Assembly: GCA_038148435.1 (NCBI GenBank)
Contig: JAYQVM010000011.1
Location: 1 to 31,065, forward strand
From: UBA5109 sp038148435
GTDB taxonomy: Bacteria > Pseudomonadota > Gammaproteobacteria > Pseudomonadales > Pseudohongiellaceae
Length of the DNA stretch: 31,065 nt
Direction of reading: 5' to 3'
Shown: one piece after another, positions 15,245 through 23,131 of the stretch
How the letters are laid out: the number at the start of each line of letters is the position of its first letter
How positions within the stretch are numbered: position 1 is the stretch's first letter
The notes under the pieces: generated by a model
What the model was told of the DNA's origin: nothing
What the model saw: only the letters and a program-made list of their open reading frames with translations
The model's database searches: none
Translations under genes and position numbers: made by a program

Positions 15245-15822
15245 ACCTGAACCAGACCGGTGAAGCCCATAAAGGCTAGCGACATCAGGCCAGCACTGAT
15301 CATGGCAATAGCTGGCCCGCGAAACGGTTCCGGGACATCGGCATGATCCAGTCTTTCCCTGAGTGCGGCAAAGAGGATCAGGACCAGAGAAAAACCCAGT
15401 GCCGCGCCAAAGCCGAACACGGTGGCCTCGATGAAACTCCGTGCCTGGTTGATATTCAGCAGAGCTACTCCGAGTACAGCACAGTTGCTAGTGATTAGAG
15501 GCAGGAAGATGCCAAGTACTCTGTGCAGCAGCGGTGAAGTGGCGGACATGATGATTTCAGTCAGGTTGACGATGGCGGCGATTAGTACGATAAAGGCAAT
15601 AGTCCTCAGCCAGGGGATGCCCAGCGGAATCAATAGGTAATGATAGATAAGATAGGACAGCATGGCAGACAGTGTGAGCACAAAGGTACTGGCTGCCGCC
15701 ATCCCAATGGCTGTCTCAATTTTTCGGGATGTTCCCATGAATGGACATAAGCCCAGAAACTGGACCAAAACGAAATTGTTTACCAGGATGGCGCCGATCA
15801 ATAGCAGTATGAGCTCGCTCAT
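15241..15822 (-). CDS. rsxA: Rsx/Rnf electron-transport complex subunit A
   Basis: A 193-residue membrane subunit with about six helices, first gene of the operon. The signature NNFVLVQFLGLCPFMGTS holds the cysteine that, with its counterpart in RsxE, coordinates the intramembrane cluster; SNCAVLGVALLN is the second cysteine site. Length equals that of E. coli RsxA. The stop overlaps the start of the RsxB-C' fusion by four bases (ATGA). The promoter should lie in the 115 bases between this gene and gloA, but I could not identify it with confidence. Confidence 0.95.
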   Translation of the reverse strand: MSELILLLIGAILVNNFVLVQFLGLCPFMGTSRKIETAIGMAAASTFVLTLSAMLSYLIYHYLLIPLGIPWLRTIAFIVLIAAIVNLTEIIMSATSPLLHRVLGIFLPLITSNCAVLGVALLNINQARSFIEATVFGFGAALGFSLVLILFAALRERLDHADVPEPFRGPAIAMISAGLMSLAFMGFTGLVQV

Positions 15823-15937
15823 GTTAGCGTCGCTTATGCGAGTTCAGTTCAAATGCCTGATATGACTTCTTTACGTCGTTTTTCTCTATACAGGCAGGCA
15901 TCTGCCTTTTTTTCATCATGGCATGGACAGCCTTTTC

Positions 15938-16321
15938 TTATTTACTCTCGATCAATTCAATCATGTACCCATCCGGGTCTTTGACGAATGCAATAACGGT
16001 TGTACTATGTTTCATGGGGCCAGCCGGTCTGACGACATCTCCGCCCTTTGCACTGATTTCCTCACAAGCCTTGTAAGCATCATCCACAGCAATGGCGATA
16101 TGACCGTATGCATTACCCAGTTCATAGGCGTCTGTATCCCAGTTATGGGTGAGCTCGATGACGGTGTTTTCACTCTCATCACCAAAGCCGACAAAGGCCA
16201 GTGTAAACTTGCCTTCCGGAAAATCTTTTTTACGCAGCAATTTCATGCCAAAGACATTGGTGTAAAAATCGAGGGACTTTTCCAGATTCCCTACCCGCAA
16301 CATGGTATGCAAAATTCTCAT
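15938..16321 (-). CDS. gloA: Lactoylglutathione lyase (glyoxalase I)
   Basis: A 127-residue glyoxalase I that isomerises the hemithioacetal of methylglyoxal and glutathione to S-lactoylglutathione. Metal ligands H5, E56, H74 and E122 are all present at the E. coli positions. The lack of the extra loops of the Zn-type suggests a Ni/Co-dependent enzyme. LHTMLRVGNLEKSLDFY and NTVIELTHNWD are family signatures. The gene is divergent from the phosphopantetheinyl transferase. Two overlapping palindromes in the shared 73-base intergenic region may be operator sites. Confidence 0.96.
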   Translation of the reverse strand: MRILHTMLRVGNLEKSLDFYTNVFGMKLLRKKDFPEGKFTLAFVGFGDESENTVIELTHNWDTDAYELGNAYGHIAIAVDDAYKACEEISAKGGDVVRPAGPMKHSTTVIAFVKDPDGYMIELIESK

Positions 16322-16350
16322 ATCTACCTCTAATGGTTCTTATATTATGT

Positions 16351-16376
16351 CCAAGTGCTTGGCGGAATTATGCCAA
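16351..16376. promoter_or_regulatory. Overlapping palindromes between gloA and the PPTase gene
   Basis: CCAAGTGCTTGG (16351-16362) is a perfect palindrome with a two-base spacer. TTGGC (16359-16363) also pairs with GCCAA (16372-16376) across eight bases. The cluster lies upstream of both divergent genes, in what would be the gloA promoter region. It is operator-like, but the regulator is unknown and chance is not excluded. Confidence 0.3.
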
Positions 16377-16394
16377 TAATGAGAGACTTTCACC

Positions 16395-17183
16395 ATGTCA
16401 GTCCTAAATCCTAATGAAATACAGCTTTGGCTGGTTGAGGATCAGTCCATCATGGATCCGGAGTTACTGGCGACTTACCAGAGTCTGTTGACCAGAGAAG
16501 ACAAGAAGCGCTACGAGCGTTTGCTGTTCCCACAGCAAAAAAAACAGTTTCTTGTAAGTCGGGCCCTATTGCGTTGCGTGCTGGCTGATACACTCGGACT
16601 TGCTCCAGCAGAGCTCGAGTTTGCAAAAAACGACTATGGTAAGCCAAGACTGGCCATGTCTGACTTGCCAGATTCACTGGAATTCAACCTTTCTCATACC
16701 AACCAGCTCAGTGTATTGGCCCTGACACGGCAAGGAGATATCGGTGTGGATGTGGAATACCTGAAACGCAAGGTGGATATGCTGAAGCTGGCGCAACGCT
16801 ATTTTTCACAGCAGGAGGTGGACGATCTTAAAACAACGGAACCTCTCGAACTCAATCAGCGTTTTTTTGAATTATGGACATTGAAAGAAGCCTATATAAA
16901 AGCTTGCGGCATGGGATTAGCCATATCATTGAAAGATTTCACTTTCACCTTCAGTGATGCACAGATCAGGCTAAGTTTTTCTGCCGAGCGAGGAGATGAT
17001 CCGAGGCTCTGGCAGTTCTGGCAATACTCCTTCGAGCAGCAGTTTCAGCTGGCGCTGGCGCTCAGGCACTCAGACCGATGGCAGGAGGAGAGTATCAACC
17101 TATTCGCCGGCATTCCCATGCAGGGTTTTGACCCCCTTAATATTGGATATCATCGCTCGATGCAATGTATAAGCGGGCAATAG
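16395..17183 (+). CDS. 4'-phosphopantetheinyl transferase, Sfp type
   Basis: A 262-residue enzyme that moves phosphopantetheine from CoA to a serine of carrier proteins (ACP or PCP). Motifs in order are the substrate-binding KNDYGKPRL (about 79-86), FNLSHT (97-102), IGVDVEYL with Mg-binding D119 and E121, and FFELWTLKEAYIKACGMGL with K164/E165. The two-domain Sfp length and motif spacing distinguish it from the short AcpS type. No polyketide or peptide synthetase is in the window, so it may serve fatty-acid ACP or a distant cluster. The start is the ATG at 16395. A small hairpin (GATACA/TGTATC, 17187-17203) lies after the stop but has no T-tract. Confidence 0.93.
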   Translation: MSVLNPNEIQLWLVEDQSIMDPELLATYQSLLTREDKKRYERLLFPQQKKQFLVSRALLRCVLADTLGLAPAELEFAKNDYGKPRLAMSDLPDSLEFNLSHTNQLSVLALTRQGDIGVDVEYLKRKVDMLKLAQRYFSQQEVDDLKTTEPLELNQRFFELWTLKEAYIKACGMGLAISLKDFTFTFSDAQIRLSFSAERGDDPRLWQFWQYSFEQQFQLALALRHSDRWQEESINLFAGIPMQGFDPLNIGYHRSMQCISGQ

Positions 17184-17251
17184 GTAGATACAAAATCTGT
17201 ATCAGTATCAACAAGGCCCCTGTCTGGCTAGGTATCAGGTGTTGTGATCAT

Positions 17252-17569
17252 TTATGATGGTTCTTCATCACTGTTCTGGCAGTTCCAGCAGCGAGCGAAA
17301 TTACTGGCATTGATCTCTCCGCAGGATGCGCAGTTCCATTCTTCGGTGTTTTCTGGTGGCTGTTCCTGGGCCTGAATAATCCGTCTTGCTTCTTCATAAT
17401 CAGCATCATTCTTTACCCAGAGCTCCAGTAGGGTATTGGCGATACCAAACTCGGCGCCCATAGTATTACCAAAATCATTTTTTACCAGACAGACAATGTT
17501 GTTGATGGCTAGAATGTTTTTGATGGAATACACCAGTCCGCGGTTTTCATGTTTGTAAACAAGTCGCAT
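17252..17569 (-). CDS. DUF2007 domain protein with C-terminal zinc ribbon
   Basis: A protein of about 105 residues. The N-terminal half (RLVYKHENRGLVYSIKNILAINNI) resembles the DUF2007 family, described as a putative prokaryotic signal-transducing domain. The C-terminus carries CxxC...CxxC (NCASCGEINASNFARCWNCQ), a small zinc ribbon. Proline- and glutamate-rich sequence links the two. I use the ATG at 17569; the longer frame begins at a TTG (17590) and adds seven residues. A degraded-looking small gene ends 21 bases upstream on the same strand. Function and partners are unknown. Confidence 0.75.
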   Translation of the reverse strand: MRLVYKHENRGLVYSIKNILAINNIVCLVKNDFGNTMGAEFGIANTLLELWVKNDADYEEARRIIQAQEQPPENTEEWNCASCGEINASNFARCWNCQNSDEEPS

Positions 17570-17590
17570 GGCTTGCAGTGGGAGGATCAA

Positions 17591-17816
17591 TTATCTTGAT
17601 CCATTGGATCTGGCTGAAATGGAGGCCTTGATAGCATCGACTTTTTCCTTTATAGCTTTATCTGACAGGTTGGCACTGCTTTTGAGTAATTTCCTCAGTG
17701 GCTGATTTTTTAACATCGTTTTCATGAAATAGATTTCAAGCTGATTGATATAGGTTGTTACTTTGTCCAGTTCTCTTGAGATTTTCTCTGCTTTTTCACT
17801 GGTCTCAGTAAGTCAT
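17591..17816 (-). pseudogene. Small helical protein gene, apparently frameshifted just after its start
   Basis: From 17812 to the TAA at 17591-17593 the minus strand is open for 73 codons. It would encode a charged, helical, coiled-coil-like peptide (SEKAEKISRELDKVTTYINQ early on, then a lysine-rich stretch ending SARSNGSR). The frame has no start codon near its beginning, and a TGA precedes it directly. An ATG at 17816 sits one base out of frame and stops after three codons. Loss of one base there would join ATG to the open frame, so a single-base frameshift or sequencing error is likely. Otherwise an internal ATG (17725) would make a 44-residue protein. I do not recognise the family. The tight spacing to the DUF2007 gene suggests a former two-gene unit. 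Confidence 0.4.
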
Positions 17817-17864
17817 GCGGCTCAGCTTGAGAATTGTCATATAGCTTAAGTTCTGATACTTAGT

Positions 17865-18377
17865 TTAGTCCAGATCGCCGGGGCGAATAAGTGTTTCTAT
17901 ATACCCAGTATGTAACTGGATGCTGGCAGGATCATTAGGGAGGCAGATACAGGCTAGGCTGGCCGTTGTCATCAATTTTCCGGTTTTTGTGTAAGCCAGC
18001 TCCTTATCAGGGCAGAGAAATTTGAGAAAATCTTCCATCCCGGGATTATGGGCAATCATCAAGATTTTGTCATACTGGCTGAGGAATTTTTTTACTGCTT
18101 CCAGCATAACATGATGATTGGCGTGGTAGAGTTCATCTTGCCAGGAAACATCCATCACATTGAAATGAATCATATCGCAGATATTCAAGGTGGTTTCGCG
18201 GGCCCGTACTGCAGGAGAACTGACAAGGCACTGTGGAATGATCTGCCTGGCCTGCATCCATTGCCCAATCTGTATGCTCTGGTGTTTGCCTCGCGTATTC
18301 AAAGGCCTGTCAAAGTCGGAACAGGGAGTTGACCAATCGGACTTGGCATGTCGCAATAAATATAATTCCTTAGTCAT
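17865..18377 (-). CDS. SixA-like histidine phosphatase family protein
   Basis: A 170-residue branch-2-like member of the histidine phosphatase superfamily. The catalytic loop is LLRHAKSDW (the phospho-accepting histidine in RHA), followed by SSPAVRARETT and AHNPGMEDFL with the second histidine. E. coli SixA dephosphorylates the histidine-phosphotransfer domain of ArcB and PtsO-type proteins. This protein could have a similar role, or could act on small phosphorylated molecules; the sequence does not decide. Its ATG overlaps the end of the methyltransferase gene by eight bases, so the two are co-translated. Confidence 0.88.
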   Translation of the reverse strand: MTKELYLLRHAKSDWSTPCSDFDRPLNTRGKHQSIQIGQWMQARQIIPQCLVSSPAVRARETTLNICDMIHFNVMDVSWQDELYHANHHVMLEAVKKFLSQYDKILMIAHNPGMEDFLKFLCPDKELAYTKTGKLMTTASLACICLPNDPASIQLHTGYIETLIRPGDLD

Positions 18378-19224
18378 AAGGTTTTTCCCATACCAGAAAA
18401 CAGTATTTCACGTAGCCATTCCGCAAACAGCTTTGTAGGGCATTGCCGCCCCATAACATCCTGCCATAGTTATTCAACAGCGCTAGTTTTCCAAGTATTT
18501 TGAGAATGATGGCAATAACCCAGTCACGCGGTCTTCCGAGTTCTAGGAAAGGACTTAAATCGTGATGTTCCACTAGCTGCAGACCTTGCTCCTGTGCAAG
18601 TGCATCTGCATCCTTTGGACTTAGCAGAGAGCCGATTAACCAGCCCTGACGGAATCGTTGCAGGCATGCTTCATTCTCGAGATTCTTTTCACCGGATATG
18701 GCACCCAGAAAATCATCACAGATCGCCAGTCGAGCACCAGGTTTCATATGGCGTGCCGCTTCACGAAAAAAATCGCGTGCATCAGGGGCATGCACAAATG
18801 ATTCAACAGCGAAGACCAGATCAGCCTGTTGCAGGCCATCTGGTAAGTGACAAAAATCCGCTAGTACACAGCCCAGTCTTCGCTGCTGGCCATGTTTCCA
18901 AAAACGCTTCTCAGCTAGTGCATGCTGACGTTCACTGATCGTGATGCCTGTGCCCCGAATCGGGAGCCGTTCAGCCACATAACTAAGGCTGGCGCCGACA
19001 CCACAGCCCAGATCCAGAACCTGCGGCTCCTCTGTTTGCGAGCAGTGATTTATTTGCTGACAAAGCAGATCATCAACGTGGTGCAGGGCAGCCTGCCGTG
19101 TCTTGATACTTTCTGCCCAGACGGCGCGATGAATACTACCCTGAGAGGAGTGACCGAAGCGCAGAAACAAGGCGGTGTTGCTGTCATAAAAACGACGGGT
19201 TCTATGGGTTTGTTTAGCTGTCAT
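18370..19224 (-). CDS. SAM-dependent class I methyltransferase
   Basis: A 284-residue Rossmann-fold methyltransferase. Motif I is VLDLGCGVGAS (residues 69-79), followed by GTGITISERQHALAEKR (motif II region), LADFCHLP and the post-I strand DLVFAVESFVHAPD, which resembles tocopherol, cyclopropane-fatty-acid and ubiquinone-type methyltransferases. The N-terminal RTRRFYDSNTALFLRFG also occurs in small-molecule methyltransferases of this class. The C-terminal third is hydrophobic (RDWVIAIILKILGKLALL) and may sit at the membrane, which would suit a lipid or quinone-like substrate, but that is inference. It overlaps the SixA-like gene downstream. Confidence 0.85.
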   Translation of the reverse strand: MTAKQTHRTRRFYDSNTALFLRFGHSSQGSIHRAVWAESIKTRQAALHHVDDLLCQQINHCSQTEEPQVLDLGCGVGASLSYVAERLPIRGTGITISERQHALAEKRFWKHGQQRRLGCVLADFCHLPDGLQQADLVFAVESFVHAPDARDFFREAARHMKPGARLAICDDFLGAISGEKNLENEACLQRFRQGWLIGSLLSPKDADALAQEQGLQLVEHHDLSPFLELGRPRDWVIAIILKILGKLALLNNYGRMLWGGNALQSCLRNGYVKYCFLVWEKPYD

Positions 19225-19284
19225 TAGGACAATTCTACCTGATGTTCAGCGGGGAAACTCAGCTCGTTAATCTGTTCAGGAAAA

Positions 19285-21333
19285 TCAGGTGATTCGCATG
19301 CCGGACTGGGCACCTGCATGGGGCTCCAGCAAATAGATTTCTTCTCCCTCGCCGGCTGCCAAAATCATACCCTCGGATAGGCCAAACTTCATTTTTCGCG
19401 GTTTGAGGTTTGCAACCATTACAGTATAGCGACCATTGAGCTGTTCGGGCTTGTAGGCTGACTTGATACCTGAAAATACGGTACGTAGCTCATCTTCTCC
19501 CTGTGCATTCTTGCCCAGATCCAGAGTGATTTTTAGCAGTTTGTCGGCACCTTCGACATAGTCGGCCTCTACGATTTTGGCGATACGAAGATCAACTTTG
19601 GCAAAATCGGCAAAATCTATTTCGCTGGCAATGGCTTCTTTAACCAGCGGACTTGTTGCCACTTCAGTGGCAACAGGCTGGGCTGCCAGGCTGTCCTTAC
19701 TTGCATCTACCATGGCATCCACCTTGCTACTTTCGACGCGGGTCATCAGGGCTTTAAACGATTGTATGGCATGGTCCTTGAGAAGGCTATCGGCATCCTG
19801 CCAGTTCAGAGGCGCCACATTGAGAAAGGTTTCACTGTCCTTTGCCAAGCGAGGCACTACAGGTTTGAGGTACAGCATGATCAGGCGAAACAGGTTGAGC
19901 CCGACCGAACAGATCTGCTGGACCTCTTCTGAATGCGGGTTTTCCTTGGCGAGCACCCATGGAGCCTTATCGGCAATATACTGGTTGGCCCGATCTGCCA
20001 GACTCATGATCAGGCGGATGGCCTTGGCAAATTCCCGCTGCTCATAAAGCGCTGCAATTTCGCTCGCGGCCTGCTGGCTGTCGTTCAGCAGCTCATTTTG
20101 CTGCAGATTGGGCGCCAGCTTGCCCTCGAAGCCCTTGTTGATGAAGCCGGCACAGCGGCTGGCAATGTTGACAACCTTTCCGACAAGATCAGCGTTAACC
20201 CGCTGGACAAAATCCTCGAGATTCAGGTCGAGATCATCCGGGTTACTGCTGAGTTTGGCGGCGAAGTAGTAGCGCAGATATTCGGGATCCAGAAAGCGCT
20301 TGTAAGTTTCCGCCATGATGAAGGTGCCACGAGATTTGGACATCTTCTGTCCATTCACGGTCAAAAATCCATTTACGGAAATTCCGCTTGGTGTCCTGAA
20401 CTCGGCGGTTTTCAACATTGCCGGCCAGAACAGGGCATGGAAGTTGATGATATCCTTGCCGATGAAATGCCACAGCTCCGTATCGGCGCCTTCGGCCCAG
20501 AAATCGTCAAACAGCAGCTCATCACTGGTTTCACATAATTTTTTGAAACTGGCCATGTATCCGATGGGGGCATCCAGCCACACGTAAAAATATTTACCCG
20601 TCTCGCCAGGAATTTCAAAACCGAAATAGGGCGCATCGCGACTGATATCCCATTCCTGCAGGCCACTGTCGAGCCATTCAGCCAGTTTGTTGGCAACCTG
20701 CTCCGGCAGGGTGCCACTGCGCGTCCACTGTTTCAGGAAGTCGGTGAATTCCGGCAGCTTAAAAAAGAAATGCGTCGATTCTTTTTGCACCGGTGTGGCG
20801 CCGGAAATACTTGAACGAGGATTGATCAGGTCGGTAGCATTATAAGTGGAGCTACAGACTTCACAGTTATCGCCATACTGGTTTTCCGCTTTACATTTGG
20901 GACACTGTCCAAGAATAAATCGGTCAGCCAAAAACATTCCCTTTTCAGGGTCATAAAGCTGAGTGATCTTGCGTTCACTGATATACCTGTTGGACTTACA
21001 GCGTTCGTAGATGAAAGATGACAACTCGCGGTTTTCCGGCGAATGGGTGCTGTAGTAGATATCGAAATCCACGTTAAAGTCAGCAAAGTCACGTTGATGC
21101 TCACGGTTAACCCGGTCAATGAATTCCACCGGAGTGACACCCGCGGCTTCTGCACTGAGCATGATGCTGGTGCCGTGTGCATCATCCGCACAGACATAGT
21201 TACACTCATGTCCCTGCATGCGCTGAAAACGGACCCAGATATCAGCCTGGATATAACCCAGCAGATGTCCCAGGTGAATAGGACCGTTTGCGTAGGGCAG
21301 AGCATTGGTGACAAGTATTCTTCGTTTACTCAA
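19285..21333 (-). CDS. metG: Methionyl-tRNA synthetase
   Basis: A class I aminoacyl-tRNA synthetase of about 682 residues. It has the HIGH-type motif PIHLGH, the zinc-knuckle cysteines CPKC...C..C (near residues 144-160), WLDAPIGY, the KMSKS loop in NGQKMSKSRGTF (near 330-334), and a C-terminal tRNA-binding EMAP/Trbp111-like dimerisation domain (IDFADFAKVDLRIAKIVEAD onward). There is no ATG at the expected N-terminus. Candidate starts are TTG at 21333 (SKRRILVTNALPYANG, the best match to family length, with GCGAG upstream), TTG at 21339 and TTG at 21366. The region upstream is very AT-rich and runs into the assembly gap. It converges with no gene; the methyltransferase follows in the same orientation. 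Confidence 0.95.
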   Translation of the reverse strand: MSKRRILVTNALPYANGPIHLGHLLGYIQADIWVRFQRMQGHECNYVCADDAHGTSIMLSAEAAGVTPVEFIDRVNREHQRDFADFNVDFDIYYSTHSPENRELSSFIYERCKSNRYISERKITQLYDPEKGMFLADRFILGQCPKCKAENQYGDNCEVCSSTYNATDLINPRSSISGATPVQKESTHFFFKLPEFTDFLKQWTRSGTLPEQVANKLAEWLDSGLQEWDISRDAPYFGFEIPGETGKYFYVWLDAPIGYMASFKKLCETSDELLFDDFWAEGADTELWHFIGKDIINFHALFWPAMLKTAEFRTPSGISVNGFLTVNGQKMSKSRGTFIMAETYKRFLDPEYLRYYFAAKLSSNPDDLDLNLEDFVQRVNADLVGKVVNIASRCAGFINKGFEGKLAPNLQQNELLNDSQQAASEIAALYEQREFAKAIRLIMSLADRANQYIADKAPWVLAKENPHSEEVQQICSVGLNLFRLIMLYLKPVVPRLAKDSETFLNVAPLNWQDADSLLKDHAIQSFKALMTRVESSKVDAMVDASKDSLAAQPVATEVATSPLVKEAIASEIDFADFAKVDLRIAKIVEADYVEGADKLLKITLDLGKNAQGEDELRTVFSGIKSAYKPEQLNGRYTVMVANLKPRKMKFGLSEGMILAAGEGEEIYLLEPHAGAQSGMRIT

Positions 21334-21388
21334 AATCAACTCGCAACATTTTTGTTGTAAAGACAAACTGAAATATAAAAATAATCAA

Positions 21389-21417
21389 TATATATCAATA
21401 ATTTATATTATGTTCAA
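21389..21417 (-). promoter_or_regulatory. Possible metG promoter
   Basis: On the minus strand TTGAAC (21417-21412), 17 bases and TATATA (21394-21389) make a reasonable promoter in an AT-rich leader, about 56 bases ahead of the proposed TTG start. The high A+T content makes chance matches likely. Confidence 0.4.
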
Positions 21418-21472
21418 AAATTTTATTCAGGTTTTTTTATTTTTTATACACTGCAGTATTAGATTAGTTAGA

Positions 21473-21482
21473 NNNNNNNNNN
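21473..21482. other. Assembly gap (10 Ns)
   Basis: Ten unspecified bases join two contigs between metG and the nitrile hydratase locus. The true length is unknown, so genes may be missing here. Bases 21334-21472 and 21483-21628 on either side are AT-rich and contain no gene I can support. Confidence 0.98.
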
Positions 21483-21628
21483 TACAGGCTCTCAGGTTGA
21501 AATACTTTAAAAAAAGGAACTGACTGATAGACATTTTACTCTAAAACCTTTCTCAGTAGTTCAGTAGATTTACACTATTGTCGAAACGATGTTTAGAAAC
21601 TGAAAATATATCTTTTTGAGGAACTCAT

Positions 21629-21721
21629 ATGACTGTTAAAAATGAAAGATATGATGACTCGAATTATGTAGATTCTTATCCAGTGACGATGCGAACTGCC
21701 TTCTACCAGAATGACTGCTAA
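21629..21721 (+). CDS. Possible 30-residue leader-like peptide ahead of nitrile hydratase
   Basis: An ORF of 30 codons plus TAA with a strong ribosome-binding site (GAGGA, six bases before ATG). The peptide begins MTVKNERYDDSNYVDSY and ends TAFYQNDC with a C-terminal cysteine. It is rich in Tyr, Asp and Asn and has no hydrophobic segment. It lies 93 bases upstream of the nitrile hydratase beta gene in the same orientation. A second strong GAGGAG before ATG-TTG-TAA follows at about 21740-21755, which looks like the start of a gene that has been removed, or a two-codon minigene. I do not recognise the peptide; it could be a real small protein, a regulatory leader or the remnant of a longer gene. 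Confidence 0.4.
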   Translation: MTVKNERYDDSNYVDSYPVTMRTAFYQNDC

Positions 21722-21814
21722 GTTAATTTGTTGAGTATTGAGGAGAATGTTGTAATAAGTTGCACACATATGTTTAACTCATTTTAATCAATTATCATTT
21801 GTGGCCAGATAATT

Positions 21815-22471
21815 ATGAACAACATACATGACATGGGTGGATTTACACAATTCGGCCCGATTCCACGAGAAACTGATGAGCCCGTTTTTCATTCAGACTG
21901 GGAAAGAAAAATCTTTGCTATGAATATTGCTTCTCTTGCTTTCCTGGGACCGGTAGACCGGGCTAGGCATGCTGTCGAACGCATCAACACAAAGGAATAT
22001 ATTAACAGTAGTTATTATGAACGCTGGTTACGTGGCATAGAAATAATGGGTAAGGACCTTGGTTATTTATCAGATGAAGAGATTGCTACAGGCAAGATTA
22101 TTAATCATAAAGAAACTCCACATCCTCCACCCGATGCCGCCTTGATAGAAGGCTTGAGTCGAGCTGGGATTCCAGCAGACAGAAATGATGAAAAAACTCC
22201 TGTATACAAAGTTGGCGATAAGGTTCGTGTGCGAATTTTAGAGTCTAAGGGTCATAACCGTGCGCCCAACTATGTTAAAGGTAAAATTGGTTTAATAACC
22301 CATTTTAATGGGTCTCATGTACTTCCTGACAGCCATGCTCATGATTTAGGTGAAAACGCCCAACCTCTCTACACTGTCAGATTCGAAGCAAAAACTTTGT
22401 GGGGAGAAAATGTTGATCGTTTAGATTGTGTTTATATAGATCTATGGGAAGACTATCTGGAATCTGAATAA
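21815..22471 (+). CDS. nthB: Nitrile hydratase beta subunit
   Basis: A 218-residue beta subunit of nitrile hydratase, which hydrates nitriles to amides. The N-terminus MNNIHDMGGFTQFGPI and the HSDWERKIFAMNIA segment are family signatures. SSYYERWLRGIEIM, the basic KVGDKVRVRILESKGHNRAP barrel and the C-terminal YTVRFEAKTLWG...VYIDLWEDYL complete the fold. It is a full-length beta subunit placed before alpha, the order usual for cobalt-type enzymes. The start has only a weak ribosome-binding site, in contrast to the peptide ORF upstream. Base composition is clearly AT-richer than in metG or folD. Confidence 0.95.
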   Translation: MNNIHDMGGFTQFGPIPRETDEPVFHSDWERKIFAMNIASLAFLGPVDRARHAVERINTKEYINSSYYERWLRGIEIMGKDLGYLSDEEIATGKIINHKETPHPPPDAALIEGLSRAGIPADRNDEKTPVYKVGDKVRVRILESKGHNRAPNYVKGKIGLITHFNGSHVLPDSHAHDLGENAQPLYTVRFEAKTLWGENVDRLDCVYIDLWEDYLESE

Positions 22472-22495
22472 TTAAAATCTGAGAAGGTTAAAAAA

Positions 22496-23131
22496 ATGAC
22501 TACGCATAATCATGATCACCAAAATCCTTATCATGAAAGTGATCGTGATGAGGCTACAAATAAAGCTATGGCTGAGAGAGTCGATAAAATGGAAGCTCTG
22601 TTACTTGAGAAAGGCTTAGTTTCCAAAGATGCCATGGATAAATTAATAGATATCTATGAAAACGATCTCGGTCCAATGAATGGCGCTAAGGTCGTCGCAC
22701 GAGCCTGGGTTGATCCTGACTTTAAGCAACGCTTATTAGATGATGCTACATCTGCAATTGCCGAATTAGGTTATGGGGGTCTCCAGGGTGAGCACATGGT
22801 CGCAAAGGAAAATACACCAAAAATTCATAACGTAGTGGTATGCACTTTATGTTCTTGTTACCCCTGGCCTATACTCGGACTACCACCTTCCTGGTATAAA
22901 AGTTTTGCCTATCGCTCTAAAGTTGTTGTTGAACCTAGAGAAGTCCTAAAAGAATTTGGTACTACGTTGCCAGATGATGTTGAAGTACGAGTCTGGGATA
23001 GCTCTGCAGAAATTCGCTACCTCGTGATACCTGAAAGACCAAATGGCACTGAGAACCTAAGTGAAAATGAACTGGCAGAAATTATTGAGAGAGACTCAAT
23101 GATTGGTGTCACTATGGTATCAGCTCCATGA
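22496..23131 (+). CDS. nthA: Nitrile hydratase alpha subunit, cobalt type
   Basis: A 211-residue catalytic alpha subunit. The metal-claw motif VVCTLCSCYPWP has Thr at the CTLC position, characteristic of cobalt enzymes (iron enzymes have CSLC); the middle cysteines are oxidised to sulfinic and sulfenic acids in the mature site. LGLPPSWYKSFAYRSKVV and VRVWDSSAEIRYLVIPERP are strongly conserved family blocks. The His-rich start (THNHDHQNPYHESD) is variable in the family and might help cobalt binding. The gene has an SD (GAGAAGG), lies 24 bases after nthB and overlaps the activator gene by four bases (ATGA). Confidence 0.96.
   Translation: MTTHNHDHQNPYHESDRDEATNKAMAERVDKMEALLLEKGLVSKDAMDKLIDIYENDLGPMNGAKVVARAWVDPDFKQRLLDDATSAIAELGYGGLQGEHMVAKENTPKIHNVVVCTLCSCYPWPILGLPPSWYKSFAYRSKVVVEPREVLKEFGTTLPDDVEVRVWDSSAEIRYLVIPERPNGTENLSENELAEIIERDSMIGVTMVSAP

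Noticed and set aside
15892..15914. Hairpin followed by seven Ts on the plus strand between rsxA and gloA
   Set aside because: AGGCA/TGCCT plus T-run has terminator form, but only for plus-strand transcription, and no plus-strand gene ends here; both flanking genes are on the minus strand.
17187..17203. GATACA/TGTATC hairpin after the PPTase gene as a terminator
   Set aside because: The stem is short and AT-rich and no T-tract follows on either strand.
21629..21721. Resemblance of the 30-residue peptide to PqqA
   Set aside because: A VTM tripeptide is shared, but the conserved Glu and Tyr of the PqqA cross-link are not in the right places, and no pqq genes are nearby.
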